From Deltaproteobacteria bacterium (lineage in GTDB: Bacteria; Desulfobacterota; Desulfarculia; Adiutricales; Adiutricaceae), in the NCBI GenBank assembly GCA_031264015.1, contig JAISET010000150.1, positions 1 to 49,854 of the forward strand: a DNA stretch of 49,854 nucleotides, in the 5' to 3' direction. Under the pieces are notes generated by a model, which made no database searches, was not told the origin of the DNA, and saw nothing but the letters and a program-made list of their open reading frames with translations. Made by a program: the position numbers and the translations under genes. Positions 35,553 to 43,697 of this stretch are shown piece after piece; within the stretch, counting starts at the first letter, position 1, and each line of letters starts with the position of its first letter.

Positions 35553-35744
35553 TATTAATTACTGAATTAGAGTCTAATATAATAAAAAATTAAATTTTAT
35601 GCGTATGAGCTTAGTCTTTACCACCCAAGTCCATTCTGAAAATCGACAGCATGAACCCAAAATTTCCTCGAGCCAGATGGCTCAGGTTAGTCCTACATAT
35701 AGTGTGTGGACGTTCACTAAATAACGCGAAAAACGCTCCAACAA

Positions 35745-36026
35745 ATGGGGACCACCTCAAAATACGTCACGCTGCCCTGCGATTGTAAGTGTTGTATGTT
35801 CGTCATAAGCAAGACCCAATGGGAAGATGGCGACATTGATTACATCATTATGGCGCAGGATTCGCGCTTGGACGATGACTACAATACCGTATGGGGCAGA
35901 ATTAAACGAGCATTTGCCGTCCTGTTCGAAAAACCCGTCACGTTCAACGATGTGTTTATCAAGGAAGAAACGACTTTCCGCAAGCTCGTCTCGGATATGA
36001 CGGCTCTTGCGGATACAGGTTTATAA
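35745..36026 (+). CDS. Small conserved-looking protein with CDCKCC motif
   Basis: 93 residues, function unknown. It has a cysteine cluster (PCDCKCCMFVI, about 11-21), an acidic DGDIDYIIMAQDSRLDDDYNTVWGRIKRA segment and C-terminal hydrophobic/basic blocks. Similar small proteins with this CDCKCC start occur in phage and mobile regions by my recollection; this needs a search. The start codon lacks a clear ribosome binding site and the N-terminus may differ. It ends 18 bp before hsdM, so it is probably co-transcribed with the methyltransferase. Confidence 0.6.
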   Translation: MGTTSKYVTLPCDCKCCMFVISKTQWEDGDIDYIIMAQDSRLDDDYNTVWGRIKRAFAVLFEKPVTFNDVFIKEETTFRKLVSDMTALADTGL

Positions 36027-36044
36027 TATCGGGAGGATTATCAA

Positions 36045-37523
36045 ATGGCAGCTTCAAACGTAGGTTCAAAAATATGGTCGATGGCGACCGCCCTCCGCGA
36101 CGACGGTATCGGCAAGAGTGATTATCTCGAACAGCTTACCTATCTGCTGTTCGTTAAAATGGCGGACGAGTATTCCAAACCACCGTATAAACGCGACATC
36201 GGCATACCCGCCTACTGCACTTGGGATACGCTGAAATCGAAGAGCGGCAATGAACTCTTTGAGCATTATGAGCATGTCTTGAAAACCCTTGCCGGCAAAT
36301 CGGGGACACTTTCGCAAATTTACACGGGAGCGCAGAACAAGATTTCCACGCCGTCTATGCTTGCAAAAATTATAGAGATGGTGGACGGCGAGAACTGGTC
36401 GAGTATGTCCGCCGACGTTAAAGGCGACATCTACGAGGATTTGCTTGAAAAAATCTCCGCGGACACCAAGAGCGGCGCGGGACAGTATTTCACGCCCCGC
36501 GCCTTGATTTCCGCTATGGTTCGCTGTGTTCGCCCCGAAGTCGGCAAGACCGTGGCCGACCCGTGTTGCGGTTCGGGCGGATTTTTGCTTGCGACAAAGG
36601 CTTTCATTGAGAAGAGCGGCAAGCTGATGACCTCCGAACAGAAAAAATTTATGAAATTTCAGATGTTCAGAGGGTGGGAGATTGTGGCGTCAACCTACCG
36701 CCTTGGCTTAATGAACCTGTTTTTGCACAACATCAGCGACTTTGAGGGAACGCCGCCGATTACCCGCGCCGACTCGCTCCTTGCAGACCCGGGCGACAGA
36801 TTTGACTATATCCTCACCAATCCTCCGTTCGGCAAAAAATCATCGCTGACGTTCACCAACGAGGATGGCGAACAGGAGCAGGAAGATCGTGTTTACAACC
36901 GTCAGGACTTCTGGGCGACGAGCAGCAACAAGCAACTGAACTTTGTTCAGCACATAAGCACATTGCTGAAAGTCGGCGGTACGGCAGCGGTCGTCGTGCC
37001 GGATAATGTGCTATTTGAGGGCGGCGCGGGCGAAACCGTCCGCAAGAAACTCCTTGAAACCGCCGACCTGCACACAATTTTACGTTTGCCGACAGGGATT
37101 TTCTACGCGCAGGGCGTTAAGGCGAATGTTATTTTCTTTGAACGCAAGGCGGCGAGCAAAACCCGCCAAACAAGCGAAGTGTGGATTTACGATTACCGCA
37201 CGGGCGTTAAGCACACGCTGAAAAAGAACCCGCTCCGCGAGAACGACCTTGACGATTTTGTTGCTTGCTACAACCCGGAAAACCGCCATAAGCGCGAGGA
37301 AATTTACAATGTGGACAATCCCGGCGGGCGTTGGCGCAGATTCACCTATGACGAGATTATCGCCCGTGACAAAACGAGCCTAGATATTACTTGGTTGAAA
37401 GGCGACTCCGACGGGGAAGACTGCACTCTTGCCGAACTGCTTAAAATCATAAAGGAAAAATCGGCGACGATTGCCGGTGCGGTGAGCAAACTTGAAACGC
37501 TGATTGGAGATGTGGACGAATGA
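36045..37523 (+). CDS. hsdM: Type I DNA methyltransferase subunit HsdM
   Basis: N6-adenine methyltransferase that modifies the host DNA at the site chosen by HsdS. The N-terminal helical domain (about 1-130) starts LEQLTYLLFVKMADEYSK; GAGQYFTPRALI precedes the SAM-binding DPCCGSGGF (172-180) and catalytic NPPFG (259-263). Length 492 is typical; no disruption. GGGAGGA lies before the ATG. The stop overlaps the next gene by 4 bp (ATGA), implying coupling with the nuclease. It is split from hsdR by about 3.2 kb containing the IS, the KfrA-like gene and the small unknown gene. Confidence 0.96.
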   Translation: MAASNVGSKIWSMATALRDDGIGKSDYLEQLTYLLFVKMADEYSKPPYKRDIGIPAYCTWDTLKSKSGNELFEHYEHVLKTLAGKSGTLSQIYTGAQNKISTPSMLAKIIEMVDGENWSSMSADVKGDIYEDLLEKISADTKSGAGQYFTPRALISAMVRCVRPEVGKTVADPCCGSGGFLLATKAFIEKSGKLMTSEQKKFMKFQMFRGWEIVASTYRLGLMNLFLHNISDFEGTPPITRADSLLADPGDRFDYILTNPPFGKKSSLTFTNEDGEQEQEDRVYNRQDFWATSSNKQLNFVQHISTLLKVGGTAAVVVPDNVLFEGGAGETVRKKLLETADLHTILRLPTGIFYAQGVKANVIFFERKAASKTRQTSEVWIYDYRTGVKHTLKKNPLRENDLDDFVACYNPENRHKREEIYNVDNPGGRWRRFTYDEIIARDKTSLDITWLKGDSDGEDCTLAELLKIIKEKSATIAGAVSKLETLIGDVDE

Positions 37524-38734
37524 GCGACAATATAATCTTCAAAGATGCGGCCGGCGTTATCAAAGACGCTATCGTCCGCTCCCGCTATCAGGCTGCGAAA
37601 CTGGTCAATAAGGAACTGCTTGGGCTTTATTATGCTGTCGGGCGGTATGTTTCGCTGTACTCACGCGGTAACGTGTGGGGGCAAGGTGCGATTAAGCAAC
37701 TGTCCGACTACTTACAGCGCGAGTTGCCGGGCCTGCGCGGCTTCGGCGAAGTGTCCATTAAGAAAATGCGCCTATTCTACGAGGCTTGGCAGCCTGTTTT
37801 TACAAATTTCACAAATCGTCAGTTGTTGACTGACGATTTGAACACCAACGAGCAAAACGAAAATCGTCATTTAACGAATGACGATTTGACAATTGCCCTA
37901 ACCGCAGCAGATGTCCTTGATTTAGGGCTTCTGACGCGTCATATAATAGGCTTTACGGCAGACGGTTTTTCCGCAGATACTTTCTTCGGCGTGGGCTTCT
38001 CGCACCATTCGGAGATATTGGCAAAGGAAAAGTCTTTTGACGGCAGATTGTTCTACATCACCAAGTGTGCCACCGAGTTTTGGACGGTGGAAACGCTGAA
38101 ATCCTATCTGCGGAGCGATTTGTACACCAAGACGGGAGCAATGCCGAGCAACTTCCTGCAAACGCTAACCGAATCAGCACAGGCGAACCGCGCCATTCGA
38201 GCTTTCCGCGAGGAATACTTTCTCGACTTCATAAACATAGAGGACGAAATTAACCCAGACGAGCGCGTCTTTGAGCGGAGCATCGTGAACAACATCAAGC
38301 AGTTTATACTGTCGTTCGGCAATAAGTTCTGTTTCATCGGCAATCAGTATCGTGTCGTGGTGGACGAAAAGGAGTATTTCATAGACCTTCTGTTCTTCAA
38401 CCGCGAGCTTCACTGCCTTGTCGCCGTAGAATTGAAGCGCGGCGACTTCAAGCCATCCCAGTTGGGGCAGTTATTTTTTTACCTGTCCGCGTTAGACGAG
38501 TATGTGAAACAGCCAGACGAAGCGCCGTCTATCGGCATTATTCTCTGCAAAGATGCGAGTCGCAACACGGTGGAATTTGCCGTGCGCGACTACACCAAGC
38601 CGATGGGTGTGGCGACATACCGGACGCGAAACGAGATGCCGGAAGAATGGCAGAAAGCCTTGCCGGATGCAGCCGAGATGATTAAACTGCTCGACAACGC
38701 CGCCGAGGAACAAGAAAGCGAGGCGGGCGAATGA
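37520..38734 (+). CDS. DUF1016/YhcG-family PD-(D/E)XK nuclease
   Basis: 404 residues. The N-terminal DUF1016 domain (about 10-160: VIKDAIVRSRYQAAKLVNKELLGLYYAVGRY...LRGFGEVSIKKMRLFYEAW) is followed by the nuclease domain, with the catalytic D...E-x-K visible in YFIDLLFFNRELHCLVAVELKRG and a KPSQLGQLFFYLSALD helix. Such proteins are common between hsdM and hsdS in type I loci; the family is predicted to be a nuclease, its role with HsdMS is unclear. 4 bp overlaps at both ends tie it to hsdM and hsdS. The linker between domains (about 97-125) is encoded by two DNA hairpins and reads NRQLLTDDLN...NRHLTNDDL, a repeated variable hinge. Confidence 0.9.
   Translation: MSDNIIFKDAAGVIKDAIVRSRYQAAKLVNKELLGLYYAVGRYVSLYSRGNVWGQGAIKQLSDYLQRELPGLRGFGEVSIKKMRLFYEAWQPVFTNFTNRQLLTDDLNTNEQNENRHLTNDDLTIALTAADVLDLGLLTRHIIGFTADGFSADTFFGVGFSHHSEILAKEKSFDGRLFYITKCATEFWTVETLKSYLRSDLYTKTGAMPSNFLQTLTESAQANRAIRAFREEYFLDFINIEDEINPDERVFERSIVNNIKQFILSFGNKFCFIGNQYRVVVDEKEYFIDLLFFNRELHCLVAVELKRGDFKPSQLGQLFFYLSALDEYVKQPDEAPSIGIILCKDASRNTVEFAVRDYTKPMGVATYRTRNEMPEEWQKALPDAAEMIKLLDNAAEEQESEAGE
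37812..37887 (+). repeat. Twin hairpins inside the nuclease gene
   Basis: Hairpin 1: CAAATCGTCAGT (37812-37823) / ACTGACGATTTG (37829-37840), a 12 bp perfect stem with a 5-nt loop. Hairpin 2: AAATCGTCATT (37861-37871) / AATGACGATTT (37877-37887), an 11 bp stem with a 5-nt loop. Both share AAATCGTCA. They lie in frame in the inter-domain hinge. Confidence 0.9.
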
Positions 38735-40188
38735 ACACCAAGCAACTGCGTCAAAAAATCCTCGACCTTGCTATTCGAGGGAAACTCGTCCCGCAAGACC
38801 CCGCCGACGAACCCGCATCGGTACTTTTGGAGCGCATAACGGAAGAAAAAGCGCGGCTTGTGCGCGAAGGCAAGATTAAGGCTGACAAAAAGGCGAAAGC
38901 GTTCGCAGCATCTTCCGATACATCACACTATGGGGAGTTGCCGCAGGGATGGGCTTGGGCGACGTTATCTTTACTCGCAACTTTTTCAGGCGGGAAAACA
39001 CCATCTACTGCAAATACTTCATACTGGGGCGGTGATATAAATTGGGTTACGTCTAAGGATATGAAACAGAAGTACATTGGTGGAACACAAGTAAAATTGA
39101 GTGAACTCGGAGCGAAGCAAACTCAGATTTTCCCTCCGAATACACTGCTGATGGTAGTGCGAAGCGGAATATTGCGGCACACTTTGCCGCTCGCAATATT
39201 GACGGAAAGCGCAACGGTCAATCAAGACCTAAAAACCATTTCGTTCTTTGAGGGCGAGTTGTGTCAATTCGTTTATATGTTTTTTTCTGCATTGAATAAT
39301 TATATCTTAGATAAGTATCATAAAGACGGGACTACTGTTGACAGCATAAACTTTGAGGATCTCAAAGAAATTGAGGTTCCTATCCCGCCACTCGCCGAAC
39401 AACACCGCATTGTCGCTGCCATAGAGTCCGCCTTTGCCGTCATAGACGAAATTGAGCAGAGCAAGGGCGACCTTGCCGCTACCGTTTCCGCCGCAAAATC
39501 CAAAATCCTTTCCCTCGCCGTGTCAGGCAAGCTCGTCCTGCAAGACGAGAGCGACGAACCCGCCAGCGTCTTGCTCGACCGCATATGCGCAGAACGCGCA
39601 AATCTCATCAAAGCAGGCAAAATTAAGCCCGGCAAGCGGGAAAAAGAGGTCAGCAAAACAAGGGATAACTCGCACTATGCAGAATTGCCAGAATTGTGGG
39701 AAGTTTGTAGACTGGGCGAGTGTTGGGGCTTGCTGTCTGGGCGTGATTTAGCCCCATCGGAGTATTCAGATAATCCTATTGGAATACCATACATTACTGG
39801 TGCGAGCAATTTTGTAAAAGGGAATTTAGTAATCAATCGTTGGACTTCTGTTCCGAAAGTGACTGCTGTACATGGGGATTTACTTATCACATGTAAGGGT
39901 ACGGTCGGAGAAATGCTTATATGCAACCAACCCGAATGCCATATCGCCCGTCAGATTATGGCGATACGGAATACTTACGACCTTGATATTGATTTTCTAC
40001 GTTACACGCTATCATTTCACATTTTGAAAATAACAGAAGCGGCAAGAGGAATAATCCCTGGCATTTCACGCGATGACTTGCTTGACCTTGCTCTGCCGCT
40101 TCCACCTCTTGCGGAACAAAGCCGCATTGTCGCGGCAATAGAAACGGCGTTCGTGCAACTGGACAGTATTACCGCCGAGCTTATGTAA
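38731..40188 (+). CDS. hsdS: Type I specificity subunit HsdS (active copy)
   Basis: 485 residues, two target-recognition domains (TRD). Layout: conserved N-terminus (1-62, LRQKILDLAIRGKLVPQ...), TRD1 (about 65-210), central conserved helices (about 215-310, PPLAEQHRIVAAIESAFAVIDEIEQSKGDLAATVSAAKSKILSLAVSGKLV...), TRD2 (about 318-460) and C-terminal PPLAEQSRIVAAIETAF. Each half selects one half of the bipartite target. It overlaps the nuclease gene by 4 bp. The TRD borders carry sequences repeated in inverted orientation in the silent cassettes at 43-45 kb, so TRDs can probably be exchanged by the neighbouring recombinase. The recognition sequence cannot be predicted from the protein alone. 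Confidence 0.95.
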   Translation: MNTKQLRQKILDLAIRGKLVPQDPADEPASVLLERITEEKARLVREGKIKADKKAKAFAASSDTSHYGELPQGWAWATLSLLATFSGGKTPSTANTSYWGGDINWVTSKDMKQKYIGGTQVKLSELGAKQTQIFPPNTLLMVVRSGILRHTLPLAILTESATVNQDLKTISFFEGELCQFVYMFFSALNNYILDKYHKDGTTVDSINFEDLKEIEVPIPPLAEQHRIVAAIESAFAVIDEIEQSKGDLAATVSAAKSKILSLAVSGKLVLQDESDEPASVLLDRICAERANLIKAGKIKPGKREKEVSKTRDNSHYAELPELWEVCRLGECWGLLSGRDLAPSEYSDNPIGIPYITGASNFVKGNLVINRWTSVPKVTAVHGDLLITCKGTVGEMLICNQPECHIARQIMAIRNTYDLDIDFLRYTLSFHILKITEAARGIIPGISRDDLLDLALPLPPLAEQSRIVAAIETAFVQLDSITAELM

Positions 40189-40189
40189 A

Positions 40190-40222
40190 GAGACACGCTC
40201 CTTGTTGCGCGGAGCGTGTCTC
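40190..40222. terminator. Hairpin between convergent hsdS and recombinase genes
   Basis: A perfect 12 bp stem, GAGACACGCTCC (40190-40201) / GGAGCGTGTCTC (40211-40222), with a 9-nt loop. No T tract follows on either strand, so it is an atypical terminator, or a structure protecting both 3' ends. Confidence 0.5.
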
Positions 40223-40228
40223 CTGTCG

Positions 40229-41032
40229 TCACCAAGTCACGATTTTATCAACGATAGCTTGCTGTTCGCTTGCCGTTCTCCGCAAGTAAATCCTCGTTGT
40301 TTCAATGCTCTCGTGTCCCATAAGGTCGGCGAGCAGAGCGATGTCATTGAACTTGTCGAGGAAGTTCTTGGCGAAGCGGTGGCGGAACGAGTGCGGGTAT
40401 ACAACCTTTGTATCAAGCCCACACTTTTCGGCATAGATTTTCAGTTGACCCGCCACACCTCTTGTAGTTATGCGATTTCCAAAACGGTTAAGGAATAAAT
40501 AGCCTGCTATCCTGTTCGTTTCAGCAAGCCACGCTAATGTTTCATCTTTGAGGCGTTTGGGGATATACAGACGGCGAAGTTTGCCGCCTTTGGAGTAAAG
40601 GTCAATATGCCCTGTCTGGACGTGTTCAACTTTAATTTTCACCAATTCGCTGACCCTCGCACCAGTCGCGGCAAGATACCACACTACAAAATACCATTCT
40701 GTGTTGCCGTCCTTTTTCAATGAGTTTTTGAAGAAGGTGTAGTCGGCGTTGCTGATGACATTTTCGAGAAAGTTCTTCTGCTGAATTTTGATGAATTTGA
40801 GTTGGAGTTTGTCCTCACCCAAAAACACAAGGTATTTGTTGATGGCCTGAATCCTCAGATTGACGGTCTTAGGCTTGTACCTCTCCAATAAATACCCCTT
40901 GTATGCCAACAGATTTTCTGTACTTATCACATCGTAATTGGACAGAAAGTAGTTCACTGTCCACAAATACGAGGTGATGGTGTTTTCCGAAAGGTCATCC
41001 CTTCGGAGTTGTGCCTCGAATAGCTCTTTCAT
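40229..41032 (-). CDS. Tyrosine recombinase, probable hsdS invertase
   Basis: 267 residues, phage-integrase family. The N-terminal SAM-like domain spans about 1-90. The catalytic set is complete: R126 in TGARVSEL, K148 in YSKGGK, H214-x-x-R217 in HSFRHRF, H240 in MGHESIETT and nucleophile Y249 in RIYL. It has a good site (CGGAGGTATCGTT before the ATG). It is convergent with hsdS and flanked on its far side by silent hsdS cassettes, as are the recombinases that invert hsdS in Streptococcus and Bacteroides type loci. It is small and lacks an arm-binding extension, which fits an invertase rather than a phage integrase. Confidence 0.9.
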   Translation of the reverse strand: MKELFEAQLRRDDLSENTITSYLWTVNYFLSNYDVISTENLLAYKGYLLERYKPKTVNLRIQAINKYLVFLGEDKLQLKFIKIQQKNFLENVISNADYTFFKNSLKKDGNTEWYFVVWYLAATGARVSELVKIKVEHVQTGHIDLYSKGGKLRRLYIPKRLKDETLAWLAETNRIAGYLFLNRFGNRITTRGVAGQLKIYAEKCGLDTKVVYPHSFRHRFAKNFLDKFNDIALLADLMGHESIETTRIYLRRTASEQQAIVDKIVTW

Positions 41033-41040
41033 AACGATAC

Positions 41041-41140
41041 CTCCGTAAAAAATGATGTTAATGCTAAGTCATCTTGTTTTAAAATTGCCAAGACAATTTG
41101 TCTAAAACCTGCCAAAAATCATTGTCTAAAGTTACATTCA
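41041..41140 (-). promoter_or_regulatory. Leader/promoter region of the recombinase, inverted duplicate of 42,990-43,100
   Basis: On the minus strand this leader contains repeated TAGACAA-type blocks (TTTAGACAATGATTTT, TTTTAGACAAATTGTCTTGG) ending in TTTTAAAACAAGATGACTTAG and the ribosome binding site. The segment is repeated, at roughly 75-80% identity by eye, in opposite orientation at 42,990-43,100. The repeated A/GACAA blocks may be operators. Confidence 0.5.
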
Positions 41141-41564
41141 AAATTTGTTGCCTACCTTTTCTCACTTAACTGTCACCATTATATTTATAGTTTATGGATG
41201 TCTTATCCATCGAATTAAATAATTTTATCATAATTTTATTTGATAGGATAATATATGAAAGGCAGCAAATTATATGCGAAAACATTATTTGTTTGATAAA
41301 TTTTTTATGATGGTTGTTTTTTGAAAGATAAAAGATGGTTATAAGTATGAATTGGTAAGAGGAAAAAGTAGTGTGCCTTTCGAATGAATTATGGTAGGAT
41401 AATGTTGCTACAAAGTCCACCAGAACACCGAAGGCCCCACTCAAGCCAAGTCTACCTCATAACTCTATTCAAGTCAACAAAAGTTCTCCTGTCCTTTCTC
41501 CCTGCATACGTTCCCATTCCATATATTGGTTAACCATTTCTATTTTGTAAATAATTCAGATTTA

Positions 41565-41900
41565 TTATTTAGGGATCAACGCATAGAAGATCTTTTCAAA
41601 GACTTCATAACTACGGTGCTCGTTGGCGTAGGTTAAGGTGGAACGGGCCGGTGACGTTTCAAGCCAAAATGATTAATTCCGTCGCGGAAGATATCCATAC
41701 AGTTAATAAGTTTGCGCAACGAAGAAACGCCCTGCATCTGGGCATACAACATAGTTACTAACTGCTGTTTAGTAAAGAATTCCTTAAAGTACTTGTCAGA
41801 TCAGCAGTCTTCGATGATTTTATCAATGTCAGTCAATAGGAAAAGAGGCTGTGCGAATTGCCCGAACACAGTTATATCACTTTTGACTGCATCTCTTGCT
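41565..41900 (-). pseudogene. Degenerate IS4-type transposase fragment
   Basis: Read on the minus strand: TVFGQFAQPLFLLTDIDKIIEDC, an in-frame TGA, then SDKYFKEFFTKQQLVTMLYAQMQGVSSL...INHFGLKR, a frameshift, and RSTLTYANEHRSYEVFEKIFYALIPK before a stop at 41565. This is the N-terminal region of DUF4372/IS4-type transposases (QQ-x-x-x-MLYAQ, STL-x-x-AN-x-x-R). The catalytic part is missing. It lies between the recombinase and the silent hsdS cassettes. Confidence 0.75.
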
Positions 41901-42960
41901 TGTTTGCTGTCGAATTGCGGCCCCTTAACTTTACAGGACGGCTCAGACCCAGGGGACGCCCAGCTGGCTTTAACAAGCTCAACAATCTTACTGCCGATCT
42001 GGCCAGACACAACAGTGGTTTGATGGTCGGGATAGGCCTGAGCCACTCATGTAAGGGCGGGCAAGTTCCAAGCACCTCTTCTAGAGAGGGAGGGCCAAGA
42101 TGCTCTTCAAAAGGCATTAAAGGCCTAGGCGACTTATCTGAGAGCAATGGAAGCCCTGGCAACGTTTCAAAGCGTCGGGGACGCCTAGACAACTCATCAG
42201 AGAGCGAGGGAGGGCGAGAAATTGGCCTGAAACTCTTGGCGATGTCAGGAGTCGTCAAATGATACTCTGTAGGGCTAACAAACACGAGACAGAGCTTGAC
42301 AGGTTCGGCGGTCTTCTCACAGGCCCGGGGCAGGCCCAAGCGACCGCCTCGGGGCTCGGGGCAGGTCCAGCGGTAGGAGGAGGTTTAGGATGATGATCCT
42401 TTGAGCGTTCTTTCATAAAGAATCACCATAAGCCCATGTAAACATGGATAACATTGTGTGGACTACAAAAGAACATAATATTCATAATATTTATATGTTC
42501 ATACCATGCTGTTTTGAGATTAATTAAGTAATTATTATAATTCTTAGCTAAATAATAAATCTAATAAAATAAACATGATATTAGTTAATATATCTGAAAA
42601 ATTATGATTGGCTAAGGAGCTCGAAGTCGCTATCATAAAATCGCTAACGGGTTGGAGACATTTTAGACGCTACACTAGAATTAGCTGTAATGCAAGAACT
42701 TTTTTTGTCAAAAAGCTGAAACCATTGTATTCTAATGGTTTCCTGAGCTCTCAGCGCTGTAAAAGTCGAAAAATTGAGCTTGGCTAGCCTTGCTGTAAGT
42801 TTCCTGTGAAATAGAGGGAAAGGGCATATATGTATATTCGATTTATTTCTATATACTCTTTTTAATCTATAGTTGTGCAAGACGTTTTTTGCTAGACAGA
42901 GCAAGAATATGCTAAGTTGACAGGATTCTTCAATTTTTTTTGGACACGTGTGTAAATATA
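41901..42960. other. Non-coding gap inside the shufflon
   Basis: 41,900-42,360 has a proline-rich open frame on the minus strand and short internal repeats (GAGAGCAATGGAAG / GAGAGCGAGGGAGG) but no start signal or known fold. 42,420-42,660 is AT-rich. No gene recognised. Confidence 0.45.
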
Positions 42961-42989
42961 CATGGACAAATTGTCTTGGCTAAAATTTA

Positions 42990-43100
42990 TAGATTTTCAA
43001 CGAATTCAGTACTTTTGACAAGGATTTTAGCAAGTTTTTGACAAATTGTCCTGACAGTTTTAGGACAAAATGACTTGATGTTAACAAAAATGATTTACCG
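42990..43100 (+). repeat. Inverted copy of the recombinase leader
   Basis: Plus-strand sequence with TTTTGACAAGGATTTTAGCAAG, TTTTTGACAAATTGTCCTGACAG and TAGGACAAAATGACTTGATG parallels, at roughly 75-80% identity, the minus-strand leader of the recombinase at 41,041-41,140. A further exact 15 bp inverted match, GACAAATTGTCTTGG (42965-42979) against 41094-41108, lies just outside. Similarity runs on toward 43,120, as if a second recombinase start region had been joined to the silent hsdS cassette. Confidence 0.65.
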
Positions 43101-43133
43101 CTTACGATACGGCTAAATAATTTTACACGAAGG

Positions 43134-43697
43134 TTGCAAGTTGCCTGTTGCTCGCACTATGGGAAGTTGCCTGTGGAGTGGGAAATCGTCAGGCTTTCTG
43201 ACTTGGGGCAGATTGTTGGCGGTGGCACTCCGTCAACTAAGGAAAGTGAATATTGGAACGGTGATATTGCGTGGATTACTCCTGCTGACCTGAGCGGATA
43301 CACCGACAAATATATTGCACGCGGTAGCAGGAATATCACGCAAAGCGGGCTTGCCGCTTCATCTGCTGTTGTTATGCCGATTGGCAGCGTTTTGATGTCT
43401 AGTCGTGCGCCGATTGGGTATTGCGTCATTTCTGCTAATGAGGTCAGTACCAATCAAGGTTTCAAGTCAGTTGTTCCATACATTACGGCTACAAACGAGT
43501 ATCTCTATTATTATCTGCTAGCGAATGTTGAGGGAATATGTTCGCGGGCTTCCGGCACAACATTCAAGGAAATATCCGGCACAGAGTTTGGCAATACGGT
43601 TGTATCTCTACCACCGCTCGCAGAGCAACTACGGATAGTATCCGCAATTGAGGCGGCTTACTTGATATTAGACATAATCTCCTCCAATATCCGATAG
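43134..43697 (+). pseudogene. Silent hsdS cassette 1 (single TRD, plus strand)
   Basis: Encodes one TRD half: SHYGKLPVEWEIVRLSDLGQIVGGGTPSTKESEYW...ISGTEFGNTVVSLPPLAEQLRIVSAIEAAYLIL. It has no conserved HsdS N-terminus and no real start (only a TTG without a site), so it is a storage cassette. Its left border CTCGCACTATGGGAAGTTGC (from 43151) is repeated inverted at 44178-44201 (24 bp exact). Its end overlaps the opposite-strand cassette 2 by 40 bp (43658-43697). Confidence 0.85.

Noticed and set aside
41872-42339. 155-codon proline-rich minus-strand frame
   Set aside because: Overlaps the IS4-type remnant in another frame, contains internal sequence repeats and has no start signal.
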